Shown here: piece by piece, positions 1 to 10,632 of the stretch
How positions within the stretch are numbered: position 1 is the stretch's first letter
Layout of the letters: each line of letters starts with the position of its first letter
Source: Bathymodiolus brooksi
Lineage: Eukaryota; Mollusca; Bivalvia; Mytilida; Modiolidae
NCBI GenBank assembly: GCA_963680875.1
Contig: OY804580.1
Location: 109,247,534 to 109,311,533 of the forward strand
Reading direction: 5' to 3'
DNA: 64,000 bases
Program-made: the position numbers and the translations under genes
The notes under the pieces: generated by a model
What the model saw: only the letters and a program-made list of their open reading frames with translations
Database searches by the model: none
What the model was told of the DNA's origin: nothing

Positions 1-447
1 TGTTTTGTTTCTGTATCATTCCTATAACAGAAATTTAGACAACCATGGTAAGTAACTTTTGTGTTTGTTTTGTTTCTGTATCATTCCTATAACAGAAACT
101 TAGACAACCATGGTAAGTAATTTTGTGTTTGTTTTGTTTCTGTATCATTTCTATAACAGAAACTTAAACAGCCATGCTAAGTAACTTTGTGTTTGTTTTG
201 TTTCTGTATCATTCCTATAACAGAATCTAAGACGACCATGGTAAGTAACCTTTGTGTTTGTTTTGTTTCTGTATCATTCCTATAACAGAAACTTAGACAA
301 CCATGGTAAATAACTATGTGTTTGTGTTGTTTCTGTATCATTCCTATAACAGAAACTTAGACGACCATGGTAAGTAACTCTGTGTTTGTTTTGTTTATGT
401 ATCATTCCAATACCAGAAACTTAGGCGACCATGGTAAGTAACTTTTG
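1..447 (+). repeat. Left-edge monomers, partial copy of a 30-monomer unit
   Basis: Seven monomers run up to the first large duplication. Bases 1-270 are identical, by eye, to 1938-2207 (offset 1937), including the unusual AATCTAAGACG at 224 and 2161. After 271 the match loosens (GTATC against ATATC, TTAGACAACC against TTAAACAACC). Private variants include GTGTTTGTGTTG near 312-325 and CCAATACCAG near 407. The array evidently continues to the left of the window. Confidence 0.85.
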
Positions 448-1280
448 TGTTTGTTTTGTTTCTGTATCATTCCTATAACAGAAAGTTAGACGACCATGGT
501 AAGTAACTACGTGTTTGTTTTGTTTCTGAATCATTCCTATAACAGAAACTTAGAAGACCATGGTTAGTAAATATGTGTTTGTTTTTGTTTCTGTATCATT
601 CCTATAACAGAAACTTAGACGACCATGGTAAGTAACTATTCGTTGGTTTTGTTTCTGTATCATTCCTATAACAGAAAATTAGACGACCATAGTATGTAAC
701 TTTTGTGTTTGTTTTGTTTCTGTATCATTCCTATAACAGAAACTTAGACTACCTTGGTAAGTAACTATTTGTTTGTTTTGTTTCTGTATCATTCCTATAA
801 CAGAAACTTAGGCAACCATGGTAAGTAACTCTTGTGTTTGTTTTGTTTCTGTATCATTCCTATAACAGAACATTAGGCAACCATGGCAAGTAACTTTTGT
901 GTTTGTTTTGTTTCTGTATCATTCCTATAACAGAAATTTAGACAACCATGCTAAGTAACTTTTGTGTTTGTTTTGTTTCTGTATCATTCCTATAACAGAA
1001 ACTTAGGCAACCATGGTAAGTAATTTTGTGTTTGTTTTGTTTCTGTATCATTTCTATAACAGAAACTTTAACAGCAATGCTAAGTAACTTTGTGTTTGTT
1101 TTGTTTCTGTATCATTCCTATAAGAGAATCTTAGACGACCATGGTAAGTAACTTTTGTGTTTGTTTTGTTTCTATATCATTCCTATAACAGAAACTTAAA
1201 CAACCATGGTAAGTAACTATGTGTTTGTTTTGTTTCTGTATCATTCCTATAACAGAAACCTAAACAACCATGGAAAGTAA

Positions 1281-2056
1281 CTTTTATGTTTGTTTTGTTT
1301 CTGTATCATTCCTCTAACAGAAACTTAGACGACCATGGTAAGTAACTATGTGTTTATTTTGTTTCTGTATCATTCCTATAACAGAAAATTAGACGACCAT
1401 AGTATGTATCTTTTGTGTTTTTTTGTTTCTGTATCATTCCTATAACAGAAACTTAGGCAACCATGGTAAGTAACTCTTGTGTTTGTTTTGTTTCTGTATC
1501 ATTCCTATAGCAGAAACTTAGGCAACCATGGTAAGTAACTTTTGTGTTTGTTTTGTTTCTGTATCATTCCTATAACAGAAATTTAGACAACCATGGTAAG
1601 TAACTTTTGTGTTTGTTTTGTTTCTGTATCATTCCTCTAATAGAAACCTTAACAACCATGGAAAGTAACTTTTATGTTTGTTTTGTTTCTGTATCATTCC
1701 TCTAACAGAAACTTAGACGACCATGGTAAGTAACTATGTGTTTATTTTGTTTCTGTATCATTCCTATAACAGAAAATTAGACGACCATAGTATGTAACTT
1801 TTGTGTTTGTTTTGTTTCTGTATCATTCCTATAACAGAAACTTAGGCAACCATGGTAAGTAACTCTTGTGTTTGTTTTGTTTCTGTATCATTCCTATAGC
1901 AGAAACTTAGGCAACCATGGTAAGTAACTTTTGTGTTTGTTTTGTTTCTGTATCATTCCTATAACAGAAATTTAGACAACCATGGTAAGTAACTTTTGTG
2001 TTTGTTTTGTTTCTGTATCATTCCTATAACAGAAACTTAGACAACCATGGTAAGTA
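1281..2056 (+). repeat. Six-monomer internal duplication (388-389 bp, two copies)
   Basis: The series starting with CTTTTATG at 1281 repeats from 1669: CCTCTAAC monomer, a GTGTTTATTTTG monomer, AAAATTAGACG, AGGCAACC with CTCTTG, CCTATAGCAG, then AAATTTAGACAACC. The offset is 388 at the start and 389 at the end because the first copy has a shortened T tract (GTGTTTTTTTG near 1418). First-copy differences also include GTATGTATC against GTATGTAAC. Confidence 0.8.
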
Positions 2057-2444
2057 ATTTTGTGTTTGTTTTGTTTCTGTATCATTTCTATAACAGAAAC
2101 TTAAACAGCCATGCTAAGTAACTTTGTGTTTGTTTTGTTTCTGTATCATTCCTATAACAGAATCTAAGACGACCATGGTAAGTAACCTTTGTGTTTGTTT
2201 TGTTTCTATATCATTCCTATAACAGAAACTTAAACAACCATGGTAAGTAACTATGTGTTTGTTTTGTTTCTGTATCATTCCTATAACAGAAACTTAGGCG
2301 ACCATGGTAAGTAACTTTTGTGTTTGTTTTGTTTCTGTATCATTCCTCTAACAGAAAGTTAGACGACCATGGTAAGTAATTATGTGTTTGTTTTGTTTCT
2401 GTATCATTCCTATAACAGAAAATTAGACGACCATAGTATGTAAC

Positions 2445-2461
2445 TTTTTTTTTTTTTTTTT
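2445..2461 (+). repeat. T17 homopolymer in a monomer of HOR copy 1
   Basis: Where other monomers read CTTTTTTGTTTGTTTTG, this copy has an uninterrupted run of 17 T before CTGTATC; all G interruptions of the tract are gone. It is probably replication slippage in a T-rich tract. The identical length at 4768-4784 shows it arose before the 2323 bp duplication. Confidence 0.9.
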
Positions 2462-2770
2462 CTGTATCATTCCTATAACAGAAACTTAGACGACAATGGT
2501 AAATATCTAAGTGTTTGCCTTGTTTCTTTATCATTCCTATAACAGAAACTTAGACGACCATGGTAAGTAACTTTTGTGTTTGTTTTGTTTCTGTATCATT
2601 CCTATAACAGAAACTTAGGCAACCATGGTAAGTAACTTTTGTGTTTGTTTTGTTTCTGTATCAATCCTATAACAGAAACTTAGACGACAATGGTAAATAT
2701 CTATGTGTTTGCTTTGTTTCTTTATCATTCCTATAGCAGAAACTTAGACGACCATGGAAAGTAACTTTTA

Positions 2771-5093
2771 TGTTTGTTTTGTTTCTGTATCATTCCTATA
2801 ACAGAAAGTTAGACGACCATGGTAAGTAACTACGTGTTTGTTTTGTTTCTGAATCATTCCTATAACAGAAACTTAGAAGACCATGGTTAGTAAATATGTG
2901 TTTGTTTTTGTTTCTGTATCATTCCTATAACAGAAACTTAGACGACCATGGTAAGTAACTATTCGTTGGTTTTGTTTCTGTATCATTCCTATAACAGAAA
3001 ATTAGACGACCATAGTATGTAACTTTTGTGTTTGTTTTGTTTCTGTATCATTCCTATAACAGAAACTTAGACTACCTTGGTAAGTAACTATTTGTTTGTT
3101 TTGTTTCTGTATCATTCCTATAACAGAAACTTAGGCAACCATGGTAAGTAACTCTTGTGTTTGTTTTGTTTCTGTATCATTCCTATAACAGAACATTAGG
3201 CAACCATGGCAAGTAACTTTTGTGTTTGTTTTGTTTCTGTATCATTCCTATAACAGAAATTTAGACAACCATGCTAAGTAACTTTTGTGTTTGTTTTGTT
3301 TCTGTATCATTCCTATAACAGAAACTTAGGCAACCATGGTAAGTAATTTTGTGTTTGTTTTGTTTCTGTATCATTTCTATAACAGAAACTTTAACAGCAA
3401 TGCTAAGTAACTTTGTGTTTGTTTTGTTTCTGTATCATTCCTATAAGAGAATCTTAGACGACCATGGTAAGTAACTTTTGTGTTTGTTTTGTTTCTATAT
3501 CATTCCTATAACAGAAACTTAAACAACCATGGTAAGTAACTATGTGTTTGTTTTGTTTCTGTATCATTCCTATAACAGAAACCTAAACAACCATGGAAAG
3601 TAACTTTTATGTTTGTTTTGTTTCTGTATCATTCCTCTAACAGAAACTTAGACGACCATGGTAAGTAACTATGTGTTTATTTTGTTTCTGTATCATTCCT
3701 ATAACAGAAAATTAGACGACCATAGTATGTATCTTTTGTGTTTTTTTGTTTCTGTATCATTCCTATAACAGAAACTTAGGCAACCATGGTAAGTAACTCT
3801 TGTGTTTGTTTTGTTTCTGTATCATTCCTATAGCAGAAACTTAGGCAACCATGGTAAGTAACTTTTGTGTTTGTTTTGTTTCTGTATCATTCCTATAACA
3901 GAAATTTAGACAACCATGGTAAGTAACTTTTGTGTTTGTTTTGTTTCTGTATCATTCCTCTAATAGAAACCTTAACAACCATGGAAAGTAACTTTTATGT
4001 TTGTTTTGTTTCTGTATCATTCCTCTAACAGAAACTTAGACGACCATGGTAAGTAACTATGTGTTTATTTTGTTTCTGTATCATTCCTATAACAGAAAAT
4101 TAGACGACCATAGTATGTAACTTTTGTGTTTGTTTTGTTTCTGTATCATTCCTATAACAGAAACTTAGGCAACCATGGTAAGTAACTCTTGTGTTTGTTT
4201 TGTTTCTGTATCATTCCTATAGCAGAAACTTAGGCAACCATGGTAAGTAACTTTTGTGTTTGTTTTGTTTCTGTATCATTCCTATAACAGAAATTTAGAC
4301 AACCATGGTAAGTAACTTTTGTGTTTGTTTTGTTTCTGTATCATTCCTATAACAGAAACTTAGACAACCATGGTAAGTAATTTTGTGTTTGTTTTGTTTC
4401 TGTATCATTTCTATAACAGAAACTTAAACAGCCATGCTAAGTAACTTTGTGTTTGTTTTGTTTCTGTATCATTCCTATAACAGAATCTAAGACGACCATG
4501 GTAAGTAACCTTTGTGTTTGTTTTGTTTCTATATCATTCCTATAACAGAAACTTAAACAACCATGGTAAGTAACTATGTGTTTGTTTTGTTTCTGTATCA
4601 TTCCTATAACAGAAACTTAGGCGACCATGGTAAGTAACTTTTGTGTTTGTTTTGTTTCTGTATCATTCCTCTAACAGAAAGTTAGACGACCATGGTAAGT
4701 AATTATGTGTTTGTTTTGTTTCTGTATCATTCCTATAACAGAAAATTAGACGACCATAGTATGTAACTTTTTTTTTTTTTTTTTCTGTATCATTCCTATA
4801 ACAGAAACTTAGACGACAATGGTAAATATCTAAGTGTTTGCCTTGTTTCTTTATCATTCCTATAACAGAAACTTAGACGACCATGGTAAGTAACTTTTGT
4901 GTTTGTTTTGTTTCTGTATCATTCCTATAACAGAAACTTAGGCAACCATGGTAAGTAACTTTTGTGTTTGTTTTGTTTCTGTATCAATCCTATAACAGAA
5001 ACTTAGACGACAATGGTAAATATCTATGTGTTTGCTTTGTTTCTTTATCATTCCTATAGCAGAAACTTAGACGACCATGGAAAGTAACTTTTA
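2771..5093 (+). repeat. 2323 bp higher-order repeat, copy 2 (36 monomers)
   Basis: Second tandem copy of 448-2770. It ends where the expected continuation GAAAGTTAG is replaced by CTCTAACAGAAACTTAG shortly after 5094. Even the 17-base T tract and the internal six-monomer duplication (here about 3604-4379) are reproduced exactly, so the duplication is very recent or is maintained by conversion. An assembly artefact that doubled one unit must also be considered for so perfect a pair. Confidence 0.9.
4768..4784 (+). repeat. T17 homopolymer in a monomer of HOR copy 2
   Basis: Exact counterpart of 2445-2461 at offset 2323, again 17 T. Homopolymers of this length normally drift quickly, so equal length fits a young duplication or an assembly copy. 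Confidence 0.9.
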
Positions 5094-5191
5094 TGTTTGT
5101 TTTGTTTCTGTATCATTCCTCTAACAGAAACTTAGACGACCATGGTAAGTAACTATGTGTTTGTTTTGTTTCTGTATCATTCCTCTAACAG

Positions 5192-5255
5192 AAACTTAGA
5201 CGACCATGGTAAGTAACTATGTGTTTGTTTTGTTTCTGTATCATTCCTATAACAG
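5192..5255 (+). repeat. Representative consensus monomer (64 bp)
   Basis: This copy matches the majority base at every position I compared and can serve as the type monomer. In the phase used here it starts AAACTTAGACGACC, carries the NcoI-type palindrome CCATGG at 5204-5209, continues with GTAAGTAAC from 5209, then a T-rich tract and ends in CTATAACAG at 5255. It contains one CpG (in GACGACC) and no other. Main variable positions across the array are the AGACGACC octamer (AGGCAACC, AGGCGACC, AGACAACC, AAACAACC, AGGCAGCC), the base after CATG, the TAACTATG/TAACTTTTG segment, CTGTATC (CTATATC, CTTTATC, CTCTATC) and CCTATAAC (CCTCTAAC, CCTATAGC). The phase is arbitrary since the array has no visible end. 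Confidence 0.95.
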
Positions 5256-5259
5256 AAAC
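5232..5259. other. Dyad symmetry in the monomer (hairpin/cruciform potential), example copy
   Basis: GTTTCTGT (5232-5239) and ACAGAAAC (5252-5259) are perfect 8-bp reverse complements separated by 12 bases. Skipping one A on the right side allows two more A-T pairs, leaving a seven-base loop CATTCCT. The same arrangement is present in most monomers, so the array holds hundreds of regularly spaced dyads. It is not strictly kept: variants CTATATC and CTTTATC break the left arm, and AATC or AAATT variants break the outer pairs on the right, with no compensating changes seen. Dyad symmetry is a described property of some centromeric satellites; a role here is inference. Confidence 0.7.
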
Positions 5260-6480
5260 CTAGACGACCATGGTAAGTAACTATGTGTTTGTTTTGTTTC
5301 TGTATCATTCCTATAACAGAAACTTAGACGACCATGGTATGTAACTATGTGTTTGTTTTGTTTCTGTATCATTCCTCTAACAGAAACTTAGACGACCATG
5401 GTAAGTAACTATGTGTTTGTTTTGTTTCTGTATCATTCCTATAACAGAATCTTAGGCGACAATGGTAAGTAACTTTTGTGTTTGTTTTGTTTCTCTATCA
5501 TTCCTATAACAGAAACTTAAACAACCATGATAAGTAACTATGTGTTTGCTTTGTTTCTGTATCATTCCTATAACAGAATCTTTTACGACCATGGTAAGTA
5601 ACTATGTGTTTGTTTTGTTTCTGTATCATTCCTATAACAGAAACTTAAACAACCATGGTAAGTAACTATGTGTTTGTTTTGTTTCTGTATCATTCCTATA
5701 ACAGAAACTTAGGCGACCATGGTAAGTAATTATGTGTTTGTTTTGTTTCTGTATCATTCCTATAACAGAAAAGTAGACGACCATAGTATTTAACTTTTTT
5801 GTTTGTTTTGTTTCTGTATCATTCCTATAACAGAAACTTAGGCAACCATGGTAAGTAATTGTGTGTTTGTTTTGTTTCTGTATCATTTCTATAACAGAAA
5901 CTTTAACAGCCATGCTAAGTAACTTTGTGTTTGTTTTGTTTCTGTATCATTCCTATAACAGAATCTTAGACGACCATGGTAAGTAACTTTTGTGTTTGTT
6001 TTGTTTCTATATCATTCCTATAACAGAAACTTAAACAACCATGGTAAGTAACTATGTGTTTGTTTTGTTTCTGTATCATTCCTATAACAGAAACCTAAAC
6101 AACCATGGAAAGTAACTTTTATGTTTGTTTTGTTTCTGTATCATTCCTCTAACAGAAACTTAGACGACCATGGTAAGTAACTATGTGTTTATTTTGTTTC
6201 TGTATCATTCCTATAACAGAAAATTAGACGACCATAGTATGTAACTTTTGTGTTTGTTTTGTTTCTGTATCATTCCTATAACAGAAACTTAGACGACAAT
6301 GGTAAATATCTATGTGTTTGCTTTGTTTCTTTATCATTCCTATAGCAGAAACTTAGACGACCATGGAAAGTAACTTTTATGTTTGTTTTATTTCTGTATC
6401 ATTTCTATAACAGAAACTTTAACAGCCATGCTAAGTAACTTTGTGTTTGTTTTGTTTCTGTATCATTCCTATAACAGAAA

Positions 6481-8695
6481 CTTAGGCAACCATGGTAAGT
6501 AACTCTTGTGTTTGTTTTGTTTCTGTATCATTCCTATAGCAGAAACTTAGGCAACCATGGTAAGTAACTTTTGTGTTTGTTTTGTTTCTGTATCATTCCT
6601 ATAACAGAAACTTAGGCAACCATGGTAAGTAATTTTGTGTTTGTTTTGTTTCTGTATCATTTCTATAACAGAAACTTAAACAGCCATGTTAAGTAACTTT
6701 GTGTTTGTTTTGTTTCTGTATCATTCCTATAACAGAATCTTAGACGACCATGGTAAGTAACCTTTGTGTTTGTTTTGTTTCTATATCATTCCTATAACTG
6801 AAAACTAGACGACCATAGTATGTAACTTTTTTGTTTGTTTTGTTTCTGTATCATTCCTATAACAGAAACTTAGGCAACCATGGTAAGTAACTTTTGTGTT
6901 TGTTTTGTTTCTGTATCATTCCTATAACAGAAACTTAGGCGACCATGGTAAGTAATTATGTGTTTGTTTTGTTTCTGTATCATTCCTATAACAGAAAAGT
7001 AGACGACCATAGTATGTAACTTTTTTGTTTGTTTTGTTTCTGTATCATTCCTATAACAGAAACTTAGGCAACCATGGTAAGTAATTGTGTGTTTGTTTTG
7101 TTTCTGTATCATTCCTATAACAGAAACTTAGGCAACCATGGTAAGTAATTTTGTGTTTGTTTTGTTTCTGTATCATTCCTATAACAGAAACTTAGGCGAC
7201 CATGGTAAGTAACTTTTGTGTTTGTTTTGTTTCTGTATCATTCCTCTAACAGAAACTTAGACGACCATGGTAAGTAATTATGTGTTTGTTTTGTTTCTGT
7301 ATCATTCCTATAACAGAAAACTAGACGACCATAGTATGTAACTTTTTTGTTTGTTTTGTTTCTGTATCATTCCTATAACAGAAACTTAGACGACAATGGT
7401 AAATATCTAAGTTATTGCCTTGTTTCTTTATCATTCCTATAACAGAAACTTAGACGACCATGGTAAGTAACTTTTGTGTTTGTTTTGTTTCTGTATCATT
7501 CCTATAACAGAAACTTAGGCAACCATGGTAAGTAACTTTTGTGTTTGTTTTGTTTCTGTATCAATCCTATAACAGAAACTTAAACGACAATGGTAAATAT
7601 CTATGTGTTTGCTTTGTTTCTTTATCATTCCTATAGCAGAAACTTAGACGACCATGGAAAGTAACTTTTATGTTTGTTTTATTTCTGTATCATTTCTATA
7701 ACAGAAACTTTAACAGCCATGCTAAGTAACTTTGTGTTTGTTTTGTTTCTGTAGCATTCCTATAACAGAATCTTAGACGACCATGGTAAGTAACTTTTGT
7801 GTTTGTTTTGTTTCTATATCATTCCTATAACAGAAACTTAAACAACCATGGTAAGTAACTATGTGTTTGTTTTGTTTCTGTATCATTCCTATAACAGAAA
7901 CCTATACAACCATGGAAAGTAACTTTTATGTTTGTTTTGTTTCTGTATCATTCCTCTAACAGAAACTTAGACGACCATGGTAAGTAACTATATGTTTATT
8001 TTGTTTCTGTATCATTCCTATAACAGAAAATTAGACGACCATAGTATGTAACTTTTGTGTTTGTTATGTTTCTGTATCATTCCTATAACAGAAACTTAGA
8101 CGACCATGGTAAGTAACTATGTGTTTATTTTGTTTCTGTATCATTCCTATAACAGAAAATTAGACGACCATAGTATGTAACTTTTGTGTTTGTTTTGTTT
8201 CTGTATCATTCCTATAACAGAAACTTAGGCAACCATGGTAAGTAACTCTTGTGTTTGTTTTGTTTCTGTATCATTCCTATAGCAGAAACTTAGGCAACCA
8301 TGGTAAGTAACTTTTGTGTTTGTTTTGTTTCTGTATCATTCCTATAACAGAAACTTAGGCAACCATGGTAAGTAATTTTGTGTTTGTTTTGTTTCTGTAT
8401 CATTTCTATAACAGAAACTTAAACAGCCATGTTAAGTAACTTTGTGTTTGTTTTGTTTCTGTATCATTCCTATAACAGAATCTTAGACGACCATGGTAAG
8501 TAACCTTTGTGTTTGTTTTGTTTCTATATCATTCCTATAACAGAAAACTAGACGACCATAGTATGTAACTTTTTTGTTTGTTTTGTTTCTGTATCATTCC
8601 TATAACAGAAACTTAGGCAACCATGGTAAGTAACTTTTGTGTTTGTTTTGTTTCTGTATCATTCCTATAACAGAAACTTAGGCAACCATGGTAAG
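6481..8695 (+). repeat. Core unit, first variant (24-27 monomers)
   Basis: The series AGGCAACC with CTCTTG, CCTATAGCAG, AGGCAACC with TAATTTTG, AAACAGCCATGTTAAG, AATCTTAGACG, CTATATC joined to AAAACTAG starts at 6481 and again at 8221. The marker TAAGTTATTGCC lies at 7408 and 8958, giving a period of 1550 bp (24 monomers). The stretch 6880-7145 carries three extra monomers (AAAAGTAG, TAATTGTG) that recur near 25400-25670. Confidence 0.75.
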
Positions 8696-10632
8696 TAATT
8701 TTGTGTTTGTTTTGTTTCTGTATCATTCCTATAACAGAAACTTAGGCGACCATGGTAAGTAACTTTTGTGTTTGTTTTGTTTCTGTATCATTCCTCTAAC
8801 AGAAACTTAGACGACCATGGTAAGTAATTATGTGTTTGTTTTGTTTCTGTATCATTCCTATAACAGAAAACTAGACGACCATAGTATGTAACTTTTTTGT
8901 TTGTTTTGTTTCTGTATCATTCCTATAACAGAAACTTAGACGACAATGGTAAATATCTAAGTTATTGCCTTGTTTCTTTATCATTCCTATAACAGAAACT
9001 TAGACGACCATGGTAAGTAACTTTTGTGTTTGTTTTGTTTCTGTATCATTCCTATAACAGAAACTTAGGCAACCATGGTAAGTAACTATGTGTTTGTTTT
9101 GTTTCTGTATCATTCCTATAACAGAAACTTAGGCAACCATGGTAAGTAACTTTTGTGTTTGTTTTGTTTCTGTATCAATCCTATAACAGAAACTTAGACG
9201 ACAATGGTAAATATCTATGTGTTTGCTTTGTTTCTTTATCATTCCTATAGCAGAAACTTAGACGACCATGGAAAGTAACTTTTATGTTTGTTTTATTTCT
9301 GTATCATTTCTATAACAGAAACTTTAACAGCCATGCTAAGTAACTTTGTGTTTGTTTTGTTTCTGTATCATTCCTATAACAGAATCTTAGACGACCATGG
9401 TAAGTAACTTTTTGTGTTTGTTTTGTTTCTATATCATTCCTATAACAGAAACTTAAACAACCATGGTAAGTAACTATGTGTTTGTTTTGTATCTGTATCA
9501 TTCCTATAACAGAAACCTATACAACCATGGAAAGTAACTTTTATGTTTGTTTTGTTTCTGTATCATTCCTCTAACAGAAACTTAGACGACCATGGTAAGT
9601 AACTATATGTTTATTTTGTTTCTGTATCATTCCTATAACAGAAAATTAGACGACCATAGTATGTAACTTTTGTGTTTGTTATGTTTCTGTATCATTCCTA
9701 TAACAGAAACTTAGACGACCATGGTAAGTAACTATGTGTTTATTTTGTTTCTGTATCATTCCTATAACAGAAAATTAGACGACCATAGTATGTAACTTTT
9801 GTATTTGTTTTGTTTCTGTATCATTCCTATAACAGAAACTTAGGCAACCATGGTAAGTAACTCTTGTGTTTGTTTTGTTTCTGTATCATTCCTATAGCAG
9901 AAACTTAGGCAACCATGGTAAGTAACTTTTGTGTTTGTTTTGTTTCTGTATCATTCCTATAACAGAAACTTAGGAAACCATGGTAAGTAATTTTGTGTTT
10001 GTTTTGTTTCTGTATCATTCCTATAACAGAAACTTAGGCGACCATGGTAAGTAACTTTTGTGTTTGTTTTGTTTCTGTATCATTCCTCTAACAGAAACAT
10101 AGACGACCATGGTAAGTAATTATGTGTTTGTTTTGTTTCTGTATCATTCCTATAACAGAAAACTAGACGACCATAGTATGTAACTTTTTTGTTTGTTTTG
10201 TTTCTGTATCATTCCTATAACAGAAACTTAGACGACAATGGTAAATATCTAAGTGTTTGCCTTGTTTCTTTATCATTCCTATAACAGAAACTTAGACGAC
10301 CATGGTAAGTAACTTTTGTGTTTGTTTTGTTTCTGTATCATTCCTATAACAGAAACTTAGGCAGCCATGGTAAGTAACTATGTGTTTGTTTTGTTTCTGT
10401 ATCATTCCTATAACAGAAACTTAGGCAACCATGGTAAGTAACTTTTGTGTTTGTTTTGTTTCTGTATCAATCCTATAACAGAAACTTAGACGACAATGGT
10501 AAATATCTATGTGTTTGCTTTGTTTCTTTATCATTCCTATAACAGAAACTTAGACGACCATGGAAAGTAACTTTTATGTTTGTTTTATTTCTGTATCATT
10601 TCTATAACAGAAACTTTAACAGCCATGCTAAG
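8696..10632 (+). repeat. 1937 bp core unit (30 monomers), dispersed copy
   Basis: This matches 16315-18251 at offset 7619 and 18252-20188 at offset 9556. Anchors are TAAGTTATTGCC at 8958, 16577 and 18514, and TAGGAAACC at 9971, 17590 and 19527. Few differences were noted: the two later copies share ACATAGACGACAATGG where this one has ACTTAGACG, so they derive from each other more recently than from this one. Confidence 0.85.

Larger units (their letters stand above)
448..2770 (+). repeat. 2323 bp higher-order repeat, copy 1 (36 monomers)
   Basis: This block is followed directly by a second copy. Anchors at a constant offset of 2323 are GAAAGTTAGACG at 481 and 2804, CTGAATC near 526, ATTCGTTGG near 649 and 2972, and a 17-base T run at 2445 and 4768. 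I saw no substitution between copies by eye. The first mismatch on the left is G447 against A2770. The block contains a rare series not seen in the core: ATTCGTTGG, TTAGACTACCTTGG, ATGGCAAG, then AAATTTAGAC with ATGCTAAG. It also has an internal six-monomer duplication at 1281-2056. Confidence 0.9.
5094..6480 (+). repeat. Transition segment with consensus-like monomers
   Basis: About 21 monomers without an obvious tandem copy. 5094-5420 is a run of nearly consensus units (CCTCTAAC and CCTATAAC with TTAGACGACC and CTATG). Then come AATCTTAGGCGACAATGG, CTCTATC and AATCTTTTACGACC near 5576. That series returns in the same order at about 44280-44900 and 46530-47000 but was not seen between 6.5 and 42 kb. 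From about 5930 the monomer order (AATCTTAGACG, CTATATC, AAACCTAAACAACC with ATGGAAAG, CTTTTATG, GTGTTTATTTTG, AAAATTAG) is that of the core. Confidence 0.75.

Noticed and set aside
640..665. TTCGTTGG near 649 (and TTCGTTCG near 56246) as part of a CENP-B box.
   Set aside because: The essential second half with CGGG is absent; the site continues into the TTTTGTTTC tract. It occurs in only a few monomers.
1341..1365. GTGTTTATTTTG monomers as minus-strand AATAAA polyadenylation signals.
   Set aside because: A single T-tract substitution (G to A) creates the hexamer; it is one subfamily repeated many times with no gene upstream on that strand.
2445..2461. The T17 run as a poly(A) tail of a minus-strand retroelement insertion.
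   Set aside because: Both sides continue in register with the satellite, there is no inserted body or target-site duplication, and the run replaces the normal T-rich tract at about the same length.
5206..5280. ACCATGG, a good Kozak-like start, in most monomers on the plus strand.
   Set aside because: In 64 bp units it opens only about 24 codons before TAA in the next unit, and in 65 bp units about 15. It is a by-product of the CCATGG core, with no sign of translation.
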